Shown: positions 45,671 to 55,123 of the stretch, in pieces
Numbering within the stretch: position 1 is the first letter of the stretch
Layout: each line of letters begins with the position of its first letter
Assembly: GCF_016907015.1 (NCBI RefSeq)
Contig: NZ_JAFBBE010000014.1
Span: 1-64,000, forward strand
Source of the DNA: Oceanisphaera litoralis
GTDB taxonomy: Bacteria > Pseudomonadota > Gammaproteobacteria > Enterobacterales > Aeromonadaceae
Direction: 5' to 3'
DNA: 64,000 nucleotides
Made by a program: the position numbers and the translations under genes
Notes under the pieces: generated by a model
Databases searched by the model: none
What the model saw: only the letters and a program-made list of their open reading frames with translations
What the model was told of the DNA's origin: nothing

Positions 45671-46492
45671 ATGTCTGTTCAAACCAACCGAAACCTGGTT
45701 CTGATGATGCTGCCGGTGCTCATCATTACCTGCGCCTTTTTTCTCATCCCCATGGGACAGCTGATCCTGGTGTCGGTCAGCGGTGACGACGGTGCCATGA
45801 ACTACTGGCAGGCGCTGACCAACAGCCGCTATCTGCGCAGCATGCTGGAGACCCTGGCACTGTCGGTGGTGACCACCCTCACCACCCTGGCCATTGCCCT
45901 GGTGGCCGGCCTGTTTCTGGCCCGCAACCGGTTTGCCGGCAAGTCGCTGCTGGTGTCGCTGCTGACCTTTCCGCTGGCCTTTCCCGGTGTGGTGGTGGGC
46001 TTTCTGGTGATCATGCTGGGCGGCCGCCAGGGCCTGAGCGCCGAGCTGGGGCTGCTGCTCGACGGCTCGCGCTGGACCTTTGCCTATTCCCTGGCCGGGC
46101 TCTTTGTCGGTTATGTCTATTTTTCCATTCCCCGGGTGCTGCTGACGGTGATGTCGGCGGTAGAGAAGATGGATCTGATGCTGGAAGAAGCGGCGCGCTC
46201 GCTCGGCGCCTCGCGCCTGCGCATAGTGCGGGACGTGATCCTGCCGGCGCTCAAGCCGGCGCTGATCGCCAGTGGTGCCATCTGCTTTGCTACCTCCATG
46301 GGCGCCTTTGGCACCGCCTTTGCGCTGGCCAGCGGCATCAATGTGATGCCGATGACCATTTATACCGAATTCACCCTGGGCGCCAATATTGCCATGGCGG
46401 CGGCACTGAGCATTCTGCTGGGGCTGATCACCTGGCTGGTGCTGTTGCTGGCGCGCTCGGTATCGGGTGCCAACTCCACTCCTGCTGCCTGA
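45671..46492 (+). CDS. ABC transporter permease 1
   Basis: A 273-residue inner-membrane permease with about six helices and the EAA loop EEAARSLGASRLRIVRDVILPALKPALIAS, which docks the ATPase. Starts at ATG 45671, 72 bp after the binding-protein gene. Pairs with the permease at 46503, as in PotBC or PhnUV-like heterodimers. Confidence 0.92.
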   Translation: MSVQTNRNLVLMMLPVLIITCAFFLIPMGQLILVSVSGDDGAMNYWQALTNSRYLRSMLETLALSVVTTLTTLAIALVAGLFLARNRFAGKSLLVSLLTFPLAFPGVVVGFLVIMLGGRQGLSAELGLLLDGSRWTFAYSLAGLFVGYVYFSIPRVLLTVMSAVEKMDLMLEEAARSLGASRLRIVRDVILPALKPALIASGAICFATSMGAFGTAFALASGINVMPMTIYTEFTLGANIAMAAALSILLGLITWLVLLLARSVSGANSTPAA

Positions 46493-46502
46493 GGACACTG
46501 CC

Positions 46503-47294
46503 ATGAAACGACCTCTTTCCTACTACCTGCAGCTGGGTTTTACCCTGCTGATCTGCGCCTTTATGGTGGTGCCGGTGCTGATGTCGGTGACCGCCGGCCT
46601 GACCAACAACTACTTTCAGGGGCTGTCGAGCGGGCTGACCCTGCGCTGGATAAACGAAGTGCTGGCGCTGTACAGCGATACCCTCTGGCTGACCCTGCAA
46701 CTGGCCCTGGCTACCCTGGGGGTGAACCTGCTGGTGGGGGTGCCGGCGGCCTATTATCTGGCGGCTTCTTCCAGCCGCTGGGCGCGCATCTTTGAAGAGC
46801 TGATTGTGCTGCCGGTGGCCATTCCCGGCCTGGCCATCGCCCTGGCGCTGATCATCGCCTACGGCGGCCACGGCGATCTGCGCACCAGCTGGCTGTTCAT
46901 TCTGATCGGCCATGTGCTGTATACCCTGCCGTTTATGGTGCGATCTGTGCAGGCGGTGCTGCACAGCATCGACTTCAAACAGCTGGAAGAAGGTGCGGCC
47001 AGCCTGGGCGCCGGCTTCTGGCGCCGCTTTCGCGACGTGGTGGTGCCCAACTGCAAGGGCGGCATCATCAGCGGCGCCCTGATGACCCTGACCCTGTCGG
47101 TGGGCGAGTTCAACCTTACCTGGATGCTGCACACCCCGCTGACCAAAACCCTGCCGGTGGGACTGGCCGACTCCTATGCTTCCATGCGACTGGAGATCAG
47201 CAGTGCCTACACCCTGATCTTTCTGATCATGCTGCTGCCGCTGATGATTGGCGTGCAGTGGAGCGGCGCCCGGCTGCGCAAGCCGGCGGCATGA
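46503..47294 (+). CDS. ABC transporter permease 2
   Basis: A 263-residue inner-membrane permease with the EAA loop EEGAASLGAGFWRRFRDVVVPNCKGGIISGAL. About six helices. ATG 46503 is 10 bp after the first permease stop. Second half of the translocation channel. Confidence 0.92.
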   Translation: MKRPLSYYLQLGFTLLICAFMVVPVLMSVTAGLTNNYFQGLSSGLTLRWINEVLALYSDTLWLTLQLALATLGVNLLVGVPAAYYLAASSSRWARIFEELIVLPVAIPGLAIALALIIAYGGHGDLRTSWLFILIGHVLYTLPFMVRSVQAVLHSIDFKQLEEGAASLGAGFWRRFRDVVVPNCKGGIISGALMTLTLSVGEFNLTWMLHTPLTKTLPVGLADSYASMRLEISSAYTLIFLIMLLPLMIGVQWSGARLRKPAA

Positions 47295-47325
47295 TAATCC
47301 GTATTTTGTTTTCAGGAATTAAACC

Positions 47326-48393
47326 ATGAGCAACCACGAACACGGCGTTTCCATTCGCCTCGAAAACTGCCGGAAAACCTTTGCCGACGGCACCCTGGCA
47401 CTGCAGCCGCTGGACTTGACCATCAACGCCGGCGAGACCCTGGTGCTGCTGGGCCCCTCGGGCTGCGGCAAGACCACCACCCTGCGCATGATTGCCGGAC
47501 TGGAGTTTCCCGACGAGGGCGGCCGCATTCTGTTTGGCGATGAAGACGTGACCCGCCAGCCCATTGAAAAGCGCAAGGTGGGCATGGTGTTTCAGTCCTA
47601 TGCCCTGTTTCCCAACATGACGGTGGCCGAAAACGTGGGCTACGGCCTGAAGGTGCAGAAGGTGAATGTCGCCGACATCAAACGGCGGGTGGCGGAAATG
47701 CTGGAGATGATGGAGCTGGGCGCATTGGCCCACCGCCGCATCAGCCAGCTCTCGGGCGGCCAGCGGCAACGGGTGGCGCTGGCGCGGGCCATTATCACCA
47801 GCCCGCGGGTGCTGCTGCTGGACGAGCCGCTCACCGCCCTCGATGCCCTGCTGCGCGAGCGGCTGCGGGCCGACATCAATAGCCTGCTGCGCAAGCTCGG
47901 CATTACCGCCATTTACGTGACCCACGATCAGGACGAGGCCATGGCCCTGGGGGATCGCATTGTGGTGATGGAGCAGGGACGGGTGTCGCAAATCGGCTCC
48001 CCCCGCGAGATCTATTTCACCCCCAAAAACGACTTTGTGGCCGACTTTATCGGCCAGATCAATGTGTTTGAAGGCCAGATCCGCGATCGCCGCATGCAAC
48101 TGCCGGGGGGCAGTCTGCCGGACGTGGCGCTGGCCGACGGCTTTGGGCGCATTCACTGCCGGCCGGAAGACATAGTGCTCACCGAGGCCGGCAGCGGCCA
48201 GCTTACCGGCGTGGTGCAGCAGACCCAGTTTATCGGCGATCGCACCCGGGTATGGGTGGCGGGTGCCGGCCAGCAACCGGTGCTGGTGGACGGCGACGGT
48301 CGGACGCACTTCACGCAGGGGCAGCCAGTGGGGCTGCAGATCAAGCCGGATCAGATGATCCTGCTGGATCAGCAGGGTGTGAGGGCGGCATGA
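47326..48393 (+). CDS. ABC transporter ATP-binding protein
   Basis: A 355-residue ATPase of the PotA/FbpC/MalK type. Walker A GPSGCGKTTT is near residue 44, the Q-loop VFQSYALFPNMTV near 89, signature LSGGQRQRVALARAI near 139, Walker B LLLLDEPLTALD near 160 and the His switch VTHDQDEAMALGDR near 196. A C-terminal TOBE-like regulatory domain follows. Stop overlaps the phosphodiesterase start. Confidence 0.95.
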   Translation: MSNHEHGVSIRLENCRKTFADGTLALQPLDLTINAGETLVLLGPSGCGKTTTLRMIAGLEFPDEGGRILFGDEDVTRQPIEKRKVGMVFQSYALFPNMTVAENVGYGLKVQKVNVADIKRRVAEMLEMMELGALAHRRISQLSGGQRQRVALARAIITSPRVLLLDEPLTALDALLRERLRADINSLLRKLGITAIYVTHDQDEAMALGDRIVVMEQGRVSQIGSPREIYFTPKNDFVADFIGQINVFEGQIRDRRMQLPGGSLPDVALADGFGRIHCRPEDIVLTEAGSGQLTGVVQQTQFIGDRTRVWVAGAGQQPVLVDGDGRTHFTQGQPVGLQIKPDQMILLDQQGVRAA

Positions 48394-49217
48394 TCATCGC
48401 GCAACTGACGGATCTTCACATCAAGGCCGGCGGCAAGCCGGCCTATGCCGGCAGGGTGGACACCTTTGCCCGGCTGCAGCAGGCGGTGGACCATCTGAAC
48501 GGTCTGCAACCCATGCCCGATCTGGTGCTGATCACCGGCGATCTCGGCGACTTCGGCACCGAAGCCGAATATCGGCAGGCCCGCCTGGCGCTGGACCGGC
48601 TGCAAATGCCGTTTTATCTGGTGCCGGGCAACCACGACGAGCGCGGCGCCCTGCGGGCGGCGTTTACGGATCATGACTACCTGTTTCAGACCGATGAACA
48701 CCTGAGCTATGCCATCGACGGCCTGCCGTTACGGCTGGTGGGGCTGGACACCAGTGTGCCGGGCAAGCCCCATGGCCTGATTGATGCCGAGCGGCGCGAC
48801 TGGCTGGCACAGACCCTGAGCCGGGCACCGGCCCGGCGCACCCTGCTGTTTATGCATCACCCGCCGGTGGCGGTGGGGCTGGAGCACATGGATGTGCAAC
48901 GGCTGAACGGTGCCGACGAGCTGGCAGTGGTATTGCAAAGTCACCCCCAGGTGGAGGTGATACTGTGCGGCCACCTGCACCGGCCGGTGGAGTTTATGTG
49001 GTGTGGGCGACCCGTGTATGTGGGCCCGGCCCACAACCATGCGGTAACCCTGGATCTGCGCCCCGGTGCGCCTTCTTCCTTTACCAAGGAGCCGGCGATG
49101 ATCCGTCTGCTGTATCTGCACCCGCACAGCGGCCTGCTGCTGAGCCACCAGAGCCATGTGGATGCCTGCGATGGCCCCCATCCGTTCTTTGACCAACAGG
49201 GCAGGCTGATAGACTGA
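48390..49217 (+). CDS. Metallophosphodiesterase (GpdQ/class III cyclic-nucleotide phosphodiesterase type)
   Basis: A 275-residue calcineurin-like phosphoesterase. The dinuclear metal motifs are all present: QLTDLHIK, ITGDLGDFG, VPGNHDERG, MHHPPV and CGHLHRPVEF. The GpdQ/CpdA subfamily hydrolyses glycerophosphodiesters or cyclic nucleotides. Its ATG overlaps the ATPase stop and its stop overlaps the HAD gene, so it is an integral part of the transport operon; it probably cleaves the imported diester. No signal peptide: cytoplasmic. Confidence 0.88.
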   Translation: MIIAQLTDLHIKAGGKPAYAGRVDTFARLQQAVDHLNGLQPMPDLVLITGDLGDFGTEAEYRQARLALDRLQMPFYLVPGNHDERGALRAAFTDHDYLFQTDEHLSYAIDGLPLRLVGLDTSVPGKPHGLIDAERRDWLAQTLSRAPARRTLLFMHHPPVAVGLEHMDVQRLNGADELAVVLQSHPQVEVILCGHLHRPVEFMWCGRPVYVGPAHNHAVTLDLRPGAPSSFTKEPAMIRLLYLHPHSGLLLSHQSHVDACDGPHPFFDQQGRLID

Positions 49218-50032
49218 TGAAACCCATAGACCAGCTGTCGCCGGCCCGGGCCGGCGCCATTCGCTACATTCTCACCGATGTGGACGATACCCTTAGCTAC
49301 CGGGGCCAGTTACTGCCCCAAACCCTGCAGGCACTCTATGATCTGCGCGACGCCGGCATGACCGTGGTGCCCATTACCGGCGCCTGTGCCGGCTGGTGCG
49401 ATGCCCTGGTGCGGCTGCTGCCGGTGAACACGGTGATCGGCGAGGGCGGGGGCTTTCGCTTTCAGCTCGACGGCCAGCGCCTGAGCACCCACTACTGGCT
49501 GCCCGACGACGACCGCCGCCAGCAGCGGCAACGGCTTGAAGCGGCGGTCAACGCCGCCCTGGCTGCCGTGCCCGGCGCCCGGCTGGCAACAGATCAGCCG
49601 CTGCGCCTGACCGACATGGCCATCGACATCGGCCAGGCGGTGAGCCTGAGCCGCGACGAGGTCAATGCCCTGTGTGCCGTGCTCGACCAGCACGAGGTGA
49701 ACTATTCCACCAGCTCCATTCATCTCAATGTGTGGAGTGGTGATCACAACAAATGGCGTGCCGCCGAGCGCTATTTCACCACCCGGCTGGGGCTGACGAC
49801 AGAGCAGATCCAAACTCAGGTGCTGTGCATCGGCGATTCGGCCAACGACGAACCCATGTTCCGCGCCCTGCCCCTGAGTGTGGGGGTGGCCAACATACGC
49901 CACAGCCTGCCCTGGCTGACCACGTTACCGGCTTATCAAACCGAAGCGGAAGGCGGCAAGGGCTTTGCCGAAATGGCCGAGCAGCTGCTGCGGATGCGGC
50001 TGGAAGCCAAAGCCGGGATGGCGGTGACCTGA
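49217..50032 (+). CDS. HAD-superfamily phosphatase (type IIB-like)
   Basis: A 271-residue HAD hydrolase. Motif I LTDVDDTLSYRG carries the nucleophile Asp, motif II is PITGACAGWCDA, and motif IV is VLCIGDSANDEPMF. The C2 cap resembles the Cof/mannosyl-phosphoglycerate phosphatase group. Coupled by TGATG to the phosphodiesterase. Presumably it removes phosphate from the monoester released by that enzyme (inference). Confidence 0.88.
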   Translation: MKPIDQLSPARAGAIRYILTDVDDTLSYRGQLLPQTLQALYDLRDAGMTVVPITGACAGWCDALVRLLPVNTVIGEGGGFRFQLDGQRLSTHYWLPDDDRRQQRQRLEAAVNAALAAVPGARLATDQPLRLTDMAIDIGQAVSLSRDEVNALCAVLDQHEVNYSTSSIHLNVWSGDHNKWRAAERYFTTRLGLTTEQIQTQVLCIGDSANDEPMFRALPLSVGVANIRHSLPWLTTLPAYQTEAEGGKGFAEMAEQLLRMRLEAKAGMAVT

Positions 50033-50070
50033 AGTGTGGCTGTTGACGGAGGAACGAGAGACGCGGCTGC

Positions 50071-50496
50071 TCATGTTTCACCATCAAACCTCAACGGCGG
50101 CCGCCCGGCTCTTCTGCGCAGCCAGTTCACGCCATTGCGCACCGAGGGCACCCTGAACAGTCGGCGTTCCAGCCGGTATTTGCCCGGAAAGTTCAGCATT
50201 ACCAGGGCGATCAGTATGGTCAGCAGCCCCTGACCGGGGAGCACCAGCATGGCGATGCCCATCAGCAGTAACACCAGCCCCAGCAGGTTTTTCAGGATCA
50301 GCAGCAGCCAGCGCAGCAGCGGATGCTGCCGGGCCCAGAGTACCCGGTGGCGATAGCTATCGGAAAAATAATCCGCCGGAATCCGCACCACCAGCCAGGG
50401 GATCGCCAGCAGCGAGCCGATAAAGCACACTGCGCTGGCAATGCCCAGTGTCCATATCAGGATTGGGTTGCTGAAAATCTGAAGAAAATCATCCAC
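50071..50496 (-). CDS. Small inner-membrane protein, PGPGW-like
   Basis: A 141-residue protein with an N-terminal helix (WTLGIASAVCFIGSLLAIPW) and a central hydrophobic hairpin containing LPGQGLLTILIALVMLNFPG. It resembles the small membrane proteins annotated by a PGPGW motif, although here the motif reads LPGQGL. Positively charged C terminus. GTG start at 50496. Function unknown; convergent with the HAD gene. Confidence 0.72.
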   Translation of the reverse strand: MDDFLQIFSNPILIWTLGIASAVCFIGSLLAIPWLVVRIPADYFSDSYRHRVLWARQHPLLRWLLLILKNLLGLVLLLMGIAMLVLPGQGLLTILIALVMLNFPGKYRLERRLFRVPSVRNGVNWLRRRAGRPPLRFDGET

Positions 50497-50728
50497 GGAT
50501 ACAATTGCTCTTTAACGTGAAAACCAATGCTGGAGAGGTGCCATTATGATGGAAAAGGGCTGCGCCCAACATACCTTACCAGCGACAGGCTTGGTGAAAA
50601 AATCAGTTTTCAGGCGCAAAAAGGTTAGGGGTGAGTAATTCATATGGAGCTTATTGGAACACTGTTCTACGCTTTTCAGGCACAGTGGTTAAATAACATC
50701 CAATAATAATCTCAAGGACGGTATACAT

Positions 50729-51337
50729 ATGAAGCTGAACGCATGTCTTGCGGGAGCATGTCTGTTGGTGGCGGCCAGCGCCCAGGCCCAGCAATACTCC
50801 TCGGTCACCCCCCTTACCTACTCCCAACCCGAGTTTTATGTTGGGTTGAATTATTCACATATTAAGGCGGATGTAGAACTTGATGTGTTGGATGATCCAC
50901 TCTCTAACGACTGGAATACGGTGGGTATCAACCTAGGGGTTCAGCCTTCACCCTACTTGGCATTTGAAGCTCGTTATGGGCGAGGAGTAGGGAGTGATGA
51001 GCATTCGGTTCAGGGAGGAGAAGGAACAACCAAGCTGAAATACTATTATGGCTTTTATGCACTACCTCAGATCCCCATCCAGGACTTCATGTCGGTTTAT
51101 GGCCTGCTGGGTTGGACCAAGGCCAAAGTCGAAGCTGAAAGTGATGATTTTCCAAGTGTCGGCTGGCCCAGAAAAGTTTCAGACTCCGAGGATGACTTCA
51201 GCTACGGTGTTGGGGTACGTTTCCGGGATAAGAGCCATCCGGGCGGCGTGGCCTTCTTCGCGGAATATGCACAGCTGATTGATCGTGATGAAGTCGATGC
51301 AACCGGCCTGATGGTGGGCCTGAGCTGGCATTTCTGA
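50729..51337 (+). CDS. Small outer-membrane beta-barrel (OmpA/OmpW-like fold)
   Basis: A 202-residue protein with a signal peptide (...VAASAQAQ). Eight or so amphipathic strands alternate with acidic loops (EFYVGLNYSHIKADVEL, LAFEARYGRGVG, SYGVGVRFRD, VAFFAEYAQ). It ends in Phe (LSWHF), the BAM targeting signal. Loops are rich in Asp/Glu. No OmpA peptidoglycan domain. Preceded by GGACGGT and followed by a terminator; monocistronic. Function unknown. Confidence 0.8.
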   Translation: MKLNACLAGACLLVAASAQAQQYSSVTPLTYSQPEFYVGLNYSHIKADVELDVLDDPLSNDWNTVGINLGVQPSPYLAFEARYGRGVGSDEHSVQGGEGTTKLKYYYGFYALPQIPIQDFMSVYGLLGWTKAKVEAESDDFPSVGWPRKVSDSEDDFSYGVGVRFRDKSHPGGVAFFAEYAQLIDRDEVDATGLMVGLSWHF

Positions 51338-51357
51338 ACTGCAACAGTGTTACTGTC

Positions 51358-51380
51358 AAAGGGCCTCAAGGGCCCTTTTT
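51358..51380 (+). terminator. Rho-independent terminator of the small barrel gene
   Basis: AAAGGGCC and GGCCCTTT pair as an 8-bp stem with a short loop, followed by a T-run. Confidence 0.88.
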
Positions 51381-51508
51381 TGATCCCCTTGCATCGGGCC
51401 GCTGCTCTTCTCGAGCACCGAGTTACTTGTCGGCAGAGCGGGCCCTTTGTTCGGGATTGAGATGACAGTCGAACAGAACGATAGATCGATTGCTTCATGG
51501 GATGGGCA

Positions 51509-52795
51509 TCAGTCGGGGAAGGCCAGATCACGCAGGAACAATGCTATTTCCGGAAAGGCGATAATCAGCCCGGCGGCGGCCACCAGCATGAAGATGAAGG
51601 GGGGAGTACCGCGGATCACCTCCATATAGGGCCGTTTGAATATGGCAATGGCGGTGAAGATATCGCAGCCAAACGGGGGAGTGGCCGAGCCGATGGCCAC
51701 CTGCAGGGTAATGAGTACCCCCACCAGGACTGGATCCAGCCCGGTGGCCTGAATGGCCGGCGCGAAGATGGGGGTCAGCACCAGGATGACGACGATGGGA
51801 TCCACAAACATGCAGGCAATAAAGAAGGCCACACAAATGGCAATCAGCACCCCGACCGGGCCGGCTTCATTGACGCCAACCGACTCCAGAATGGTCTGGG
51901 GCACCTGGGCGAACGACAGTATCCAGGAAAAGCCGTTGCCGACCGCCACCAGAATAAAGACCACGGCGGTGATAAGGCCGGTGGACTTGGCAATGCGATA
52001 GATTTCCGGGAGCTTGAGCGAGCGAAATACCACGAATTCCAGTAGGAAGGCATAAAGCACGCAGACCGCCGCCGCTTCCGTAGGGCTGAAAATACCGCCA
52101 TAGATACCGCCGACGATGATCACCGGAAAAAACAGCGGCCACAGCGCCATCTGAACCGCACGTAATCGCTCGGACCAGCTGGCTTTCGGCTCGGTAGGCA
52201 CCTTATGCTTGTGGGCGTAATAGAGGCAATAGAGCGAAAACATCAACAAGATCAGCAAACCGGGCCCTATGCCGGCGATAAACAGCTCGGCGATGGAGAT
52301 TTCGGAGATGACCCCGTAGATGATCATGCCGATGCTGGGCGGGATCAGAAAGGCGATGTCGCTGGCATTGATGATCAGCGCCAGGGTAAAGGAGTCGGAA
52401 TAACCGGCCTTGAGCATTTTCGGCCGTAGCGGCGAGCCCACCGCCACCACAGTGGCCTGGGTGGAGCCGGACACGGCGCCGAACAAGGTGCAGGAAGTGG
52501 CGGTACTGATGGCAAGGCCCCCCTTGATGTGGCCGATAAAGGCCATGACCATGTTGATCAAGCGGTCGGCGGAGTGTCCGCGGGTCATGATGTCGGCGGC
52601 GAGAATAAACATGGGCACCGCAATCAGCGAGGCAGGCCGAATGCCGCCCATCATCTGCTGAATAAAGGTCCCCATCTGGCCGAAGCCGTCGAACATCATC
52701 ACAAAGCCGACCACGGAGGCGGTGATCAGCGGAATCATCATGGGAAAACCCAACAGCAGCAGCCCAATCATGATGGCCATTAACAGCGTTGCCAT
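51509..52795 (-). CDS. dctM: TRAP transporter large permease DctM
   Basis: A 428-residue, roughly 12-helix permease of the DctM family. Typical blocks are GHSADRLINMVMAFIGHIKGGLAISTATSC, LFGAVSGSTQATVVAVGS and FIACMFVDPIVVILVLTPIF. It catalyses Na+-driven uptake of a carboxylate-type solute together with DctQ and DctP, whose genes lie immediately upstream on the same strand. Confidence 0.93.
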   Translation of the reverse strand: MATLLMAIMIGLLLLGFPMMIPLITASVVGFVMMFDGFGQMGTFIQQMMGGIRPASLIAVPMFILAADIMTRGHSADRLINMVMAFIGHIKGGLAISTATSCTLFGAVSGSTQATVVAVGSPLRPKMLKAGYSDSFTLALIINASDIAFLIPPSIGMIIYGVISEISIAELFIAGIGPGLLILLMFSLYCLYYAHKHKVPTEPKASWSERLRAVQMALWPLFFPVIIVGGIYGGIFSPTEAAAVCVLYAFLLEFVVFRSLKLPEIYRIAKSTGLITAVVFILVAVGNGFSWILSFAQVPQTILESVGVNEAGPVGVLIAICVAFFIACMFVDPIVVILVLTPIFAPAIQATGLDPVLVGVLITLQVAIGSATPPFGCDIFTAIAIFKRPYMEVIRGTPPFIFMLVAAAGLIIAFPEIALFLRDLAFPD

Positions 52796-52848
52796 GGTTT
52801 ATGCCTTTTTATGGTTATTGACGCCAGGCGCTTGATTGCCGCCCGGAA

Positions 52849-53478
52849 TTAAACTTTGGTCTCGGGATGGGTCTCGGTACGGGTCTCGGTATGAGTTTCG
52901 ATATCACCGTAGCCATCCGCCACCCCGGTGGAAAGATAGACGCCGGGGCTGGTCAGGTTCTTGACGGCGGTCAGCAGGTATTGAATGCCGGTGACGGCAA
53001 AGCCCACGGGGGCCCAGATGTAAATCCACCAGATCTCGATGCCGAGTGCCGGCAGAATGCGGCCGCGACTGTGGAGCGTATCGATATAGCCATAGGCGTG
53101 GTAGCTGAGAAAAAACATCATCAGGGCGGTAAAAAGCGCGATGAGGATCATCAGTACCTTTCTCGCCCGGACGGGTAGCGCGTCGTACAGTGCCGACATG
53201 CGGATATGGCGGCCGTGACGGGCGGCGTAGCCGAGGCCGGCGAAGGTGATGAAGATAATCAGAATCCGGTTGATCTCGCCGGAGAAGAAGAAGCCTTCGC
53301 CAAACACGAAGCGGGCGATGACATTGGCGCAGGTGTTGATGGCCATCAGCAGTACGCCGGATGCGAGCATCAGGGCCTCGAAGCGGGCTATCCATTCATC
53401 CATTACACCCAGAACGCCGGGCAGGCCCGAGTCATAGGCAGCGGTGTCATCTTCTGGTTCAGGAGTGTGCTCAGACAT
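52849..53478 (-). CDS. dctQ: TRAP transporter small permease DctQ
   Basis: A 209-residue four-helix DctQ protein. The family region [36 protein letters not shown] is present. The C-terminal tail is unusually Thr/Glu/His-rich with short repeats ([16 protein letters not shown]). Middle gene of dctP-dctQ-dctM. Confidence 0.92.
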   Translation of the reverse strand: MSEHTPEPEDDTAAYDSGLPGVLGVMDEWIARFEALMLASGVLLMAINTCANVIARFVFGEGFFFSGEINRILIIFITFAGLGYAARHGRHIRMSALYDALPVRARKVLMILIALFTALMMFFLSYHAYGYIDTLHSRGRILPALGIEIWWIYIWAPVGFAVTGIQYLLTAVKNLTSPGVYLSTGVADGYGDIETHTETRTETHPETKV

Positions 53479-53582
53479 TATAATGCTCCGGAGCCGTCCC
53501 TGTCCCGGCGGCAGAGGCGCCTACGGGTGGGTTGATATGGCCTCACCTGGAGTGGTGAGGCCGCAGGCTCATTATTAATTAT

Positions 53583-54593
53583 TCACAGATCTTTCAGATC
53601 CTGCTTGAACTGGTTCAGCAGCGCCTTGCCGCCCTCTCCGGTCATGTCGATAAACTTGTCTTCCACCCGGGGAGCCCGGGCCTTGAAGGCGGCAATCTGG
53701 GTGTCATCGAGGCGAGTGACCGTGACCTTTTTGCTGTTGCTGGTGATTTTTTCCAGCGAGCGGTCGGCGAGGCCATCGATGTGCTCGATGATTTCCTCGA
53801 AGGCGTGGTCGGCTGCCTTTTGTACCAGCTGTTGATCTTCATCGGACAGTCCCTGATAGAAATCCCGATTGGCCATCATGGCGGTGGTAAACCAGCCGTG
53901 ACCGGTAAAAATCAGGTTGGGAGACACTTCGTAGAGACCGCCGGATTCGATCCAGAAGATCGGGTTTTCCTGACCCTGGATCATGTTGGTCTGCAGGGCA
54001 CCATAGACTTCACCCCAGGGTAGGGGGGTCGGGGTGGCGCCGAAGGCGGAATAGGTTTCCGACAGCAGCGGGTTGGTCATGACCCGAATTTTCTTGTTGT
54101 TCAGCTGTTCCGGCGTGGTGGCTTTTTCATCCAGGGTGATAACCATTTCGCCTTCGGGATACATCTTCAGCAGTTCCAGACCTTTTTGCGCATAAAGTCT
54201 GGGAAAGTCTTCGTTGATGGCCTTGCTCTCGCGAAAGAAGCTCACCACCGTCTTCATGTCGGTGGGCATCAGATAGGGGATGAAGAATATCTGGGCTTCG
54301 GGGATCAGGGCGCCGGTAAAGCCGGGAGACTGGTTGACGAAGTTGAGGATGCCGGCCTGCGTCTGCTCCATGATGTCATCAGACTCGCCCAGTTCGCCAA
54401 AGCGGTAGATTTGCAGCGTATGATCCGAATGCTCTTCGATGTATTCCTTGAACTTGTGGGCGTACACGTCCTGTACGTCGCCTTCGTATTCTTCGTGGGC
54501 ATAGCGCCAGTTGTCGGCCTGGACGGCGGTACAGGTGAACAGCGCCAGCGCCGACAGTCCGGTCGCCAGCTTGAGTCCTTTTAGCTTGTTCAT
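53583..54593 (-). CDS. dctP: TRAP transporter solute-binding protein DctP
   Basis: A 336-residue periplasmic receptor with a signal peptide ending ...FTCTAVQA|DN. The conserved ligand region includes KKIRVMTNPLLSETYSAFGATPTPLPWGEVYGALQ, where Arg binds the carboxylate. Substrate not predictable beyond an organic acid. First gene of the dct operon. Confidence 0.92.
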   Translation of the reverse strand: MNKLKGLKLATGLSALALFTCTAVQADNWRYAHEEYEGDVQDVYAHKFKEYIEEHSDHTLQIYRFGELGESDDIMEQTQAGILNFVNQSPGFTGALIPEAQIFFIPYLMPTDMKTVVSFFRESKAINEDFPRLYAQKGLELLKMYPEGEMVITLDEKATTPEQLNNKKIRVMTNPLLSETYSAFGATPTPLPWGEVYGALQTNMIQGQENPIFWIESGGLYEVSPNLIFTGHGWFTTAMMANRDFYQGLSDEDQQLVQKAADHAFEEIIEHIDGLADRSLEKITSNSKKVTVTRLDDTQIAAFKARAPRVEDKFIDMTGEGGKALLNQFKQDLKDL

Positions 54594-54766
54594 TCCGTGC
54601 TCTCCTTCGTTTCGGGTTCTAACCTCATTTGGGGCTATTATAGACTGTCAAAAGACGACTGTGGACGCAAGAGAGCAATGCAATCAAGTGCGTGACACCG
54701 AGCTGAGTTGTATTGATGCGTGTGTGTAAATATGGTTGCTTGTGCTTTTTTTGATGATTATTCAGT

Positions 54767-54949
54767 ATGTTAAAGGTAATTGTGCTATTTTTGGTGGCTT
54801 CTGCAGTAGGGGTAGGGAACGCGCTGCAGGCATGCGCTGCCAAAAAAAGGCTGCCAAAAAAACGAGCGGTAAATGGCGGGGGGTATGGTTTCACCACTAA
54901 CTATAGCCGTCCCGGCCATGATCCGGTCATGTTGAGGCCCCGGACCTGA
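54767..54949 (+). CDS. Questionable 60-aa ORF with a signal-peptide-like start
   Basis: The frame begins MLKVIVLFLVASAVGVGNAL, a plausible signal peptide, then a short very basic stretch (AKKRLPKKRAVNGGGYGF). It ends at the MITE-like repeat boundary. No convincing Shine-Dalgarno. It may be a truncated gene or a chance frame. Confidence 0.2.
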   Translation: MLKVIVLFLVASAVGVGNALQACAAKKRLPKKRAVNGGGYGFTTNYSRPGHDPVMLRPRT

Positions 54950-55006
54950 GACAACACAGCCGTCTCCCTCGATACGCCATCAACCCTTCATGGGTGCTCG
55001 GAAATG
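54948..55006. repeat. Degenerate copy of the MITE-like repeat
   Basis: The 33 bases from 54948 match the left end of the 15656 element at 28 positions (ACAACACAGCCG, TACGCCA). A second block ending GCTCGGAAATG at 55006 matches 15780-15797 at 16 of 18. The long hairpin and right terminal repeat are missing. Confidence 0.7.
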
Positions 55007-55057
55007 TCTGCCCGGTTGGCAGGCCATTAGCGGATCCTCGTTCTGGCACGCATCCAA

Positions 55058-55090
55058 TAAAAAACCCCGGCATCCAGGATGCCGGGGTGT
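55058..55090 (-). terminator. Terminator of icd
   Basis: ACCCCGGCATCC-A-GGATGCCGGGGT is a perfect 12-bp palindrome with a T6 run on the minus strand. Confidence 0.92.
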
Positions 55091-55123
55091 TGGTTTTAGC
55101 CGGGGTGACTCAGACGGTCAGAC

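Larger units (their letters stand above)
54594..55123. other. Intergenic region between dctP and icd
   Basis: About 530 bp between divergent dctP and the 3' end of icd. It holds a questionable 60-codon ORF (54767-54949), a degenerate MITE-like repeat (54948-55006) and the icd terminator. No other gene is seen. Confidence 0.7.

Noticed and set aside
44567-46504. 645-codon frame antisense to the ABC operon
   Set aside because: Low-complexity His/Gln/Gly translation typical of the reverse strand of GC-rich genes; the sense genes carry full motifs.
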